Source: Paenibacillus timonensis
Lineage (GTDB): Bacteria; Bacillota; Bacilli; Paenibacillales; Paenibacillaceae
Direction of reading: 5' to 3'
DNA: 64,000 bases
Assembly (NCBI RefSeq): GCF_022427145.1
Contig: NZ_JAKSXN010000030.1
Coordinates: forward strand, 1 to 64,000
Each line of letters begins with the position of its first letter. Within the stretch, counting starts at the first letter, position 1. This document shows positions 58,532-64,000 of this stretch, in pieces. A program made the translations under genes and the position numbers. Below the pieces are notes generated by a model, which was not told the origin of the DNA, did no database searches, and saw nothing but the letters and a program-made list of their open reading frames with translations.

Positions 58532-59302
58532 ATGCGCGATCGAGATAAGGTGACGTTATGGATTTCCCTGAACCACATCAAAATAGCGCTGATCGGCGTG
58601 GTCCTTGCCGCCATGATTCTCGGGATGGCCTTATACCAGGTGCCGTCGAAGAAAGCTTGGAATTACTGGAGCCTCCCGCTTGCGGGGCAGATCATCGCAT
58701 TGGATGCGGGTCACGGCGGGCCGGACGGCGGAGCGAGCAGCAAGCAAGGGCTGATCGAGAAAGACATCAATCTCGCCGTCTCCTTGTACCTGCGCGATTA
58801 TTTGCAGCAGGCCGGCGCGATTGTCGTCATGACTCGCGAGGAGGACAAGGATTTGGCCGGGGCCGACACGAGGGGCTACAGCAAACGGAAGACGGAGGAT
58901 CTGAAAACGCGTGTCCGCTTTATCGAAGAGCGGCAGGCCGATTTGCTCGTGAGCATTCACATGAACAGCATCCCTTCGCCTCGCTGGCGGGGCGCGCAAA
59001 CTTTTTTTTACCCGAATCACGAAGATAGTGCTAATCTGGCTGCCCTCGTGCAGGAAGAGCTCAGACGGAATCTGGAGAACACCGATCGAGTCGCTAAACG
59101 CTCGGATAAAAAGGTGTATTTGCTGGAAGCGGTCCATATTCCTTCTGTCTTGGTGGAGGTGGGGTTCTTATCCAATCCGGGGGAAGCGGAGCTGCTCGGC
59201 AGCGAGTCGTACCAACGGAAAGTGGCCGCCTCGATTTATCAGGGGATCCTGCGTTATTATTCCGGCGAAAAAATACAAACCCCGGCAGACGATGTCAGGT
59301 AA
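58532..59302 (+). CDS. cwlD: N-acetylmuramoyl-L-alanine amidase CwlD (spore cortex)
   Basis: CwlD strips the peptide side chain as the first step in making muramic-delta-lactam of spore cortex. One N-terminal membrane segment (about 16-36) leads to an amidase_3 domain with zinc ligands H61 (DAGHGG), the glutamate in EKDINLA (about 77) and H143 (SIHMNS). The catalytic glutamate lies in VEVGFLSN. The length is 256 residues. GAAGGGAGAAAGG precedes ATG. Neighbour of salA and gerD as in Bacillus. Confidence 0.94.
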   Translation: MRDRDKVTLWISLNHIKIALIGVVLAAMILGMALYQVPSKKAWNYWSLPLAGQIIALDAGHGGPDGGASSKQGLIEKDINLAVSLYLRDYLQQAGAIVVMTREEDKDLAGADTRGYSKRKTEDLKTRVRFIEERQADLLVSIHMNSIPSPRWRGAQTFFYPNHEDSANLAALVQEELRRNLENTDRVAKRSDKKVYLLEAVHIPSVLVEVGFLSNPGEAELLGSESYQRKVAASIYQGILRYYSGEKIQTPADDVR

Positions 59303-59311
59303 TGCTATAAT
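59303..59311 (+). promoter_or_regulatory. Extended -10 promoter before mrp/salA
   Basis: TG-C-TATAAT (TATAAT at 59306-59311) is an extended -10 element. No -35 is clear at the expected distance. It lies about 36 bp before the GTG start. Confidence 0.55.
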
Positions 59312-59346
59312 ATACCTAACTATCTGATGAAGACGAGGTGCTGTCA

Positions 59347-60462
59347 GTGATAACGAAGGAGCAGCTTCAGGCGGCTTTGCGCCCCGTCGCGGAACCAACC
59401 ACGGGTCTCAGCCTGGTGGAATTGCAGTGGATTCGCGACATCATGATCAAGGAGGACCGCGTTTCGTTAACGGTTGTCGGCTTTGAAAAAGGCAGCGAGG
59501 CGTCGGCCGAGGCGGAGCGCGAAATCCGTTACCGTTTATCCGAAGCGGGCGTGGAGGAGGTTCATCTTCGCTTCCGTGAAGCATCGGAACAGGAGCGCGA
59601 GGCAGCGTTTAGCTCGGCCCGCCACAATTCGGATTCGGCCCAAAGCGATCGCGAAGAACTGAAGGGCCATGGGGCCGGGCTGGAACAACTGCCGATACTC
59701 GATCCGCGATCCGGCGTTCATTTTATCGCCGTGGCCAGCGGCAAAGGCGGAGTCGGCAAATCGACCGTCACGGTCAATTTGGCGGTAGCCTTGGCGCGCC
59801 AAGGCAAGAAGGTCGGCTTGATTGATGCCGATATCTATGGCTTTAGCGTTCCCGATATGATGGGGATCGAGGAAGCTCCGCTCGTCGAAGACGGAGAAAT
59901 CCTTCCCGTTGAACGGTTTGGCGTCAAGGTGATGTCGATGGGCTTTTTTATCCAGGACAACAACCCTGTGATCTGGCGCGGGCCGATGCTGGGAAAAATG
60001 CTTCGGCAATTTTTCAGCGACGTTCGGTGGGGCGAGTTGGATTATTTGCTGCTTGATTTTCCGCCGGGCACGGGCGATATCGCCCTTGACGTGCACCAGA
60101 TGATCCCGCAAAGCCAGGAAATCATCGTCACCACGCCGCACGCCACCGCGGCTTTCGTCGCCGCGCGGGCCGGCACCATGGCGCTGCGCACCGAGCATGA
60201 AGTGCTGGGCGTCGTCGAAAACATGGCCTACTACGAATGCTCCAAATGCGGCGAGAAGGATTATATCTTCGGTCGCGGTGGGGGCGCTCGATTGGCCGAA
60301 TCCCTGCATACGGATTTGCTGGCGCAAATTCCGCTTGGAGCGCCGGACAACCATCCATCCGAGCCGGATTTTTCTCCGTCCGTGTACAAAGCGGAAACTC
60401 CGGCAGGGCGGCTGTATGAAGAATTGGCGCAGCGAATTATCCTGAAATGCGAAGAAGACTGA
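59347..60462 (+). CDS. salA: Mrp/ApbC-family P-loop ATPase (SalA)
   Basis: The N-terminal domain is DUF59/MIP18-like (about 1-75). The deviant Walker A GKGGVGKST lies at 132-140, and the conserved CxxC (C298/C301, YECSKCGEKDYIFG) can bridge an Fe-S cluster in a dimer. Mrp proteins carry or insert Fe-S clusters; in B. subtilis the copy next to gerD, SalA, also affects scoC expression. The length is 371 residues from GTG 59347 with GAGGTG upstream. A GTG at 59338 overlaps that site. Confidence 0.9.
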   Translation: MITKEQLQAALRPVAEPTTGLSLVELQWIRDIMIKEDRVSLTVVGFEKGSEASAEAEREIRYRLSEAGVEEVHLRFREASEQEREAAFSSARHNSDSAQSDREELKGHGAGLEQLPILDPRSGVHFIAVASGKGGVGKSTVTVNLAVALARQGKKVGLIDADIYGFSVPDMMGIEEAPLVEDGEILPVERFGVKVMSMGFFIQDNNPVIWRGPMLGKMLRQFFSDVRWGELDYLLLDFPPGTGDIALDVHQMIPQSQEIIVTTPHATAAFVAARAGTMALRTEHEVLGVVENMAYYECSKCGEKDYIFGRGGGARLAESLHTDLLAQIPLGAPDNHPSEPDFSPSVYKAETPAGRLYEELAQRIILKCEED

Positions 60463-60487
60463 CCCTTGGGGCCAGTCTTCTTTTTTT
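60454..60487 (+). terminator. Terminator overlapping the salA stop
   Basis: GAAGACTGACCC and GGGGCCAGTCTTC pair over a short loop (one mismatch), followed by seven T. The left arm includes the salA stop codon. It lies between convergent salA and gerD. Confidence 0.88.
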
Positions 60488-60522
60488 GTTACGTGTGGTT
60501 GCGTGTGGCTGGTGGTTAGTGG

Positions 60523-61326
60523 TTAGGAACCGCCACCGCTGCCACCGCCGCCGCCATCTTTGCTTTGGCCGCCTTCCTCTCCGCCTTCGCCACCGCCGCC
60601 TTCTTCCTGCTTCGGCTCTTTTTCCACTTTCGGCTGCAACTGCTCTTGAACGACGGTTTTCAACAACTCCAGCACTTCCATCTTGAACAACGGGCTTTGC
60701 ATGGCTTCCTGCATCACCGTCATCGACTGCTTGCGGTAATCCGGTGTTTTGGTCAGATCCAGGAACATCTTCATGACTTCCGGAGATTTCAGGATATCGC
60801 TGACCGATTTTTGATACGTCGGATCCTTGATCAGCTGCATGTGGAGCTCCTTGCTTTGGGAGTTCACCGCTTTAGCAAAATCTCCGGCAAACTGCGGATC
60901 GGTCATGATCTTCTCGATTTCCTTTTTGTATTCCGGCGAAGTGATCGTTTCCTTGACGGCCATACGAACTTCGTTGGACGTTTGGGACGGGAGAATCATT
61001 TTCACTCCAAACGTTCCGCCGCCGCCGCTGCCCCCGCTTCCTCCGGAACCGCCCGATCCTGAACCGGAATCCGAACCGGACTCGGAGCCTCCCCCGCTTT
61101 CACCGCCGCCGCTTTCGCTGCTGCTGCTTGGGGGAGTGCTTAACGCTTCATAAATCGCCTTTTTGCCTTCATCGGTCTTAAGAATATCGATGACCATGGA
61201 TTTCGTTTCCTTATATCCCCCACCCTGGGAAGAGGAGGAGGAGCTTTGTTCAGAACCGCAAGCCGCCAGCGGAAGAGTAAATGTGCATAAGAAACATAAA
61301 ATCCAACGGGTGCCCCGCCATTTCAT
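60523..61326 (-). CDS. gerD: Spore germination lipoprotein GerD with Ser/Gly-rich tracts
   Basis: GerD gathers nutrient germinant receptors into a cluster in the inner spore membrane. The signal peptide ends LPLAAC with lipid-bearing C23. The conserved core runs about 37-62 and 105-235 (DPTYQKSVSDILKSPEVMKMFLDLTKTPDYRKQ). Two unusual low-complexity tracts are present: Ser/Gly at about 66-104 and Glu/Gly/Ser at about 241-267. The 267 residues exceed the roughly 185 of B. subtilis. AAGGAGG (plus-strand 61336-61342) is 9 nt before ATG 61326. Confidence 0.93.
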   Translation of the reverse strand: MKWRGTRWILCFLCTFTLPLAACGSEQSSSSSSQGGGYKETKSMVIDILKTDEGKKAIYEALSTPPSSSSESGGGESGGGSESGSDSGSGSGGSGGSGGSGGGGTFGVKMILPSQTSNEVRMAVKETITSPEYKKEIEKIMTDPQFAGDFAKAVNSQSKELHMQLIKDPTYQKSVSDILKSPEVMKMFLDLTKTPDYRKQSMTVMQEAMQSPLFKMEVLELLKTVVQEQLQPKVEKEPKQEEGGGGEGGEEGGQSKDGGGGGSGGGS

Positions 61327-61359
61327 GGTTCCCTTCCTCCTTATCATCATTGCTGAAGT

Positions 61360-61388
61360 TAGTATGCAGCTTAAAAACGGAAATATCC
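61360..61388 (-). promoter_or_regulatory. Putative sigma-G promoter of gerD
   Basis: On the minus strand, GGATA (61388-61384), a 17-bp spacer and CATACTA (61366-61360) resemble the forespore sigma-G consensus (-10 CATNHTA). The -35 is weak. gerD is known to be forespore-expressed. Confidence 0.6.
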
Positions 61389-61414
61389 CAGCGAAAAGCT
61401 TAAAAACAATGGTT

Positions 61415-61437
61415 TTTTACCGGGATCGTTGGTAAAA
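61415..61437. promoter_or_regulatory. Palindrome between divergent gerD and kbaA
   Basis: TTTTACC (61415-61421) and GGTAAAA (61431-61437) are 7-bp inverse arms around a 9-nt centre. It may be an operator or part of the kbaA promoter; its role is unknown. Confidence 0.45.
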
Positions 61438-61464
61438 TATTTCGTTAGTGGAGGTGTAAGGGGC

Positions 61465-62073
61465 TTGAACTTAAAAAAATGGCTTTACTTATTTGGGACC
61501 ACCTTGGCCGTTGGGGCGGCGGGATCGCTGATCGTCGGTTTGCTGCTGCAATGGACCGATACGCTGCAATATAAAGGCGTGACGGATATTTTGGTCAACG
61601 TCGGGATTTTACTTGGCGTCGGCATCATGGTTAGCGTGTATTCCCAAATGGGCTTTTTCGCATATTTAATGATCAATTATATGGGGAATGGCGTATTCTC
61701 CAAAAGAACCTGGCAATACATACAATTGGTTCTGACGGCCTTGGCGCTTCTGGAGTTGATGTTCTTCCGTATTTTTGTGGGCGGGGAGAAAAACGGGGTT
61801 TCCGACCTGGTACTGGGTATCATCGTTCTTATTGTGGCTGCCGGGACCGCCTTTTATAAGGCGAAATTGACGAATGCAACCGCCTGGATCCCTACGCTGT
61901 TTTTTATGATCGCCGTAACGATCGTGGAAACCGTCGGCGTTCTGAAGATTGGCGTGAATTCCGCAACCGCGTGGATCGTCGCGCCGCTCATCGCTTGCAA
62001 TGCTTACCAAATTTTGATTCTTCAGCGAGTTCTAAGCTCAGGAAAGCCGGAAACTCAAAAAAGCCCAGCCTAA
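61465..62073 (+). CDS. kbaA: KinB-signalling pathway activation protein KbaA
   Basis: KbaA is an integral membrane protein needed in B. subtilis for the sporulation kinase KinB to feed the phosphorelay. Six hydrophobic segments fill 202 residues, with the conserved loop YSQMGFFAYLMINYMGNGVF near 58-76. The start is TTG 61465 (MNLKKWLYLFG), with GGAGGTG at 61450-61456. The context (gerD divergent, pdaB convergent) matches Bacillus. KinB itself is not in the window. Confidence 0.9.
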   Translation: MNLKKWLYLFGTTLAVGAAGSLIVGLLLQWTDTLQYKGVTDILVNVGILLGVGIMVSVYSQMGFFAYLMINYMGNGVFSKRTWQYIQLVLTALALLELMFFRIFVGGEKNGVSDLVLGIIVLIVAAGTAFYKAKLTNATAWIPTLFFMIAVTIVETVGVLKIGVNSATAWIVAPLIACNAYQILILQRVLSSGKPETQKSPA

Positions 62074-62086
62074 ACTGGGCTTTTTT
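62057..62086. terminator. Bidirectional terminator between kbaA and pdaB
   Basis: AAAAAAGCCCAG and CTGGGCTTTTTT pair perfectly over CCTAAA, with T runs on both strands, between two convergent genes. Confidence 0.92.
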
Positions 62087-62094
62087 GCTACGGA

Positions 62095-62904
62095 TTACCA
62101 ACCGGCGGCGAATTCCAGCTGCTCTTGGAGCCAGGCTTGATCGCGGACCTCGTTGCCTTGGACGCTGGCTTCCTGCAGCAGATCCGTTACGGTTACGAAT
62201 TCATAGCCCTGCTTGCGCAGCTCATCGATGATAATCGGCAGCGCCTCGTGCGTCTGCTTGACCGAATCGCTGGCATGCAGGAGAACGATGTCTCCGGGAT
62301 GAGCTTTTTTAACGACGCGGTCGACGATCGTTTGGACGCCTTTATTCATCCAATCCTGGGAGTCGGTATCCCATTGAATGACCTTGTAGCCCTGGCTAGC
62401 GGCAATTTTAAGCACGCGCTTGTCAAAGTCGCCGTTGGGAAGCCGCAGCAGCTTGGGGGCTTGGCCGGTCACTTCGCTCAAGATCGTATGCGCCGTCGAG
62501 ATTTGCCGGGAAATTTCTTCATCGCTCAGACTGCTGTAATTCGTGTGTTTGTGCCCGTGGCTTCCGATTTCATAACCTTGCTGCTGAATCGCTTTAACGA
62601 TGTCTGGATGGGTCTTGCTCCAGGGGGAAGACAGGAAGAAAGTCGCTTTCTGCACGTTCTTCTCCTTCAACACTTTGAGAATCGGCTCGGCCCGCGTATC
62701 GCCCCAACTGATATCGAAGGTGAGGGCTATGACTTTTTTGTTCGTGGACACGCTATAAATAGCCGAAGGAGCACTTTCCTCAGAAAACACCGTGACTTGC
62801 CCCTGCTCCACGTAGATGACGCCGGCAGCAAAAAGGGCCGCGGCGAAAACAAAGAAAAAGCGTTTGATTTTCTTCCCGTTAAGGACATAGAAGAAGTTGT
62901 TCAT
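62095..62904 (-). CDS. pdaB: Polysaccharide deacetylase PdaB (spore maintenance)
   Basis: PdaB is a NodB-type deacetylase required late in sporulation to keep the cortex intact. An N-terminal membrane anchor (about 14-32) precedes the catalytic domain: TFDISWGD with D64, GSHGHKH metal site near 111-117, LRLPNG, and LLHASD. The TFD-I instead of TFDDG is usual for PdaB. The length is 269 residues from ATG 62904; TTG 62910 is closer to GAGGGGC and is an alternative start. Confidence 0.93.
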   Translation of the reverse strand: MNNFFYVLNGKKIKRFFFVFAAALFAAGVIYVEQGQVTVFSEESAPSAIYSVSTNKKVIALTFDISWGDTRAEPILKVLKEKNVQKATFFLSSPWSKTHPDIVKAIQQQGYEIGSHGHKHTNYSSLSDEEISRQISTAHTILSEVTGQAPKLLRLPNGDFDKRVLKIAASQGYKVIQWDTDSQDWMNKGVQTIVDRVVKKAHPGDIVLLHASDSVKQTHEALPIIIDELRKQGYEFVTVTDLLQEASVQGNEVRDQAWLQEQLEFAAGW

Positions 62905-62964
62905 GAACAATTAAGCCCCTCTCGTCATCAGAATGAAATGATCTTGAACTGATCCGCTTGTACC

Positions 62965-62993
62965 AATGTATGCTTGTTCCAACGCTTTATGAC
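62965..62993 (-). promoter_or_regulatory. Putative sigma-E promoter of pdaB
   Basis: On the minus strand, GTCATAAA (62993-62986), a 13-bp spacer and CATACATT (62972-62965) fit the sigma-E consensus closely; the -10 matches CATACANT exactly. It lies about 60 bp before pdaB. Confidence 0.75.
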
Positions 62994-63032
62994 GCTTAAC
63001 GTCGATCACTTGTTTAAGGAGACTAAGATGGC

Positions 63033-63659
63033 ATGTTCTCTATCCGTGGGTTTATCCATGATTTGCGCAAATATAAACGGGCGATGCTGCTTTCGATCTT
63101 GATCTTTGCGGCGGGTTTGGCGCTGGGAGCGGGGAATGCCGACACGATTACCCGTTGGGTCATGCCCGACATCGAGCGGCTTGGCGAGGTTAGCCGGAAT
63201 TTGGCGCAGTCCGATCATCCCGAACTGAATTTTTTCCTGTTTATTTTTTTCAATAATGCGGTAAAAAGTATTATGGTCATGCTGCTCGGAGCCTTTTTCG
63301 GGATCTTGCCGGCATTCTTTTTGCTGATGAACGGCCTGGCTTTGGGGTTCGTGGTGACGGCAGCCGGGTCCGAAGGCGGAAATGTCTTGGACCTGATCAT
63401 ACGCGGTTTGCTTCCGCATGGCGTGATTGAAATTCCGGCCATTTTGATCGCCGCCGGCTTCGGGATGCAATTCGGATATTTGATACTCAAAAGCTTAGGG
63501 GAGCTTGGCTCCAGGGAGGCTTCCGAACGTACGGTCGATTGGAGAGGTTTTCTGATCTCTGCCGGCCGCGGGGCGATTTGGATTGTGGGTTTGCTGCTGA
63601 TCGCTGCGGTCATCGAGAGTACCTTGACCTTTTATCTTGTTGGAGGACCGGCGCGTTAA
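63033..63659 (+). CDS. SpoIIM-family (DUF95) membrane protein
   Basis: The 208-residue protein has about five transmembrane segments: an N-terminal one (17-36), then FFLFIFFNNAVKSIMVMLLGAFFGILPAFFLLMNGLALGFV with the family's N-N and G-rich pattern, and LLPHGVIEIPAILIAAGFG. These are hallmarks of stage II sporulation protein M and its relatives. SpoIIM acts with SpoIID and SpoIIP in engulfment, but many DUF95 proteins are not spoIIM, so the role is uncertain. AAGGAGA at 63016-63022 is 10 nt before ATG 63033. Confidence 0.85.
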   Translation: MFSIRGFIHDLRKYKRAMLLSILIFAAGLALGAGNADTITRWVMPDIERLGEVSRNLAQSDHPELNFFLFIFFNNAVKSIMVMLLGAFFGILPAFFLLMNGLALGFVVTAAGSEGGNVLDLIIRGLLPHGVIEIPAILIAAGFGMQFGYLILKSLGELGSREASERTVDWRGFLISAGRGAIWIVGLLLIAAVIESTLTFYLVGGPAR

Positions 63660-63789
63660 TCCTAAGAAAATGATTCAACCGATCAACTATTTTCACAGCC
63701 ATTCATAATTTTCCCAAAAAGTGAGCATAACATTAAAGCGTCTTTAAGTAGAGGACCTAACCTTAATGGTTGAATAAGGAGTGTTGCGC

Positions 63790-64000
63790 ATGCTGGGAAT
63801 GCTGTTCAGTGATAAGGAATGCAAGGAACTCGATTATGTGCTGCGAAAAGAATTGGATGAAATGCTTCTGGATATGAGCGATACGCGGTTGGATCAAGAT
63901 ATCCGCCATGCCATAGCTAACCGTTACAAAACGATTTTCCGCATGTACGCCCGGTTTGCCCCCTCCAAGGAATTATCGAAATACGCCCGCCGCGCCCGCT
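63790..64000 (+). CDS. Hypothetical protein, truncated by the window end
   Basis: An open frame starts at ATG 63790 with AAGGAGTG 7 nt upstream and continues past the window end (70 codons seen). It reads MLGMLFSDKECKELDYVLRK, then DEMLLDMSDTRLDQDIRHAI and YARFAPSKELSKYARR: acidic, then basic, and helical. I do not recognise the family. The 130-bp gap before it has an AT-rich stretch without a clear promoter. Confidence 0.75.
   Translation, partial: MLGMLFSDKECKELDYVLRKELDEMLLDMSDTRLDQDIRHAIANRYKTIFRMYARFAPSKELSKYARRAR

Overview
The window is chromosomal DNA of a spore-forming, low-to-mid GC Gram-positive bacterium and looks like Paenibacillus or a close relative (Paenibacillaceae). The gene order follows the Bacillus core from ctsR to pdaB. 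Sporulation and germination genes are present (sigH, cwlD, gerD, kbaA, pdaB), as are CtsR control, a T-box and an L10 leader. There are no rRNA or tRNA genes, phage genes, transposases or CRISPR arrays.

Layout. 1-520: small hairpin repeats, a terminator and the ctsR promoter/operator. 524-5121: the protein quality-control operon ctsR-mcsA-mcsB-clpC. 5359-8601: radA, disA and pssA. A lone minus-strand gene follows (8714-9109). 9315-19014: yacL, ispD, ispF, gltX, cysE, cysS, mrnC, rlmB and yacP, with several repeat-rich gaps. 19176-19826: sigH. 20224-37323: rpmG-secE-nusG, rplK-rplA, rplJ-rplL, a methyltransferase gene, rpoB-rpoC, rplGB, rpsL-rpsG-fusA-tuf. 37583-52893: the S10/spc/alpha supercluster from rpsJ to rplQ, including secY, adk, map, infA and rpoA. 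53003-55325: truA, a zinc-ribbon gene, rplM and rpsI. 55480-64000: a flavin-type lipoprotein, cysH and sat, then the spore block cwlD, mrp/salA, gerD (minus), kbaA, pdaB (minus), a SpoIIM-like membrane protein and a gene cut by the window end.

How it works together. Most of the window builds the ribosome and RNA polymerase, with RNA-level feedback visible as an L10 leader, two putative L1-binding hairpins and a long rplM leader. Cysteine supply (cysE T-box, cysS, cysH, sat), isoprenoid precursors (ispD, ispF), DNA-integrity signalling (radA, disA) and stress proteolysis (clpC) flank it. Promoters with sporulation-sigma consensus precede cwlD and pdaB (sigma-E type) and gerD (sigma-G type).

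The most unusual content is non-coding. A family of roughly 140-185 bp structured repeats occurs six times: three in tandem before ispF, one partial before cysS, one between nusG and rplK, and one between rpsL and rpsG. Their internal hairpins show compensatory base changes, and the two full short copies carry terminal inverted repeats. A second inverted-repeat element, a 200-bp bipartite hairpin after gltX and a hairpin array at the left edge add to this.
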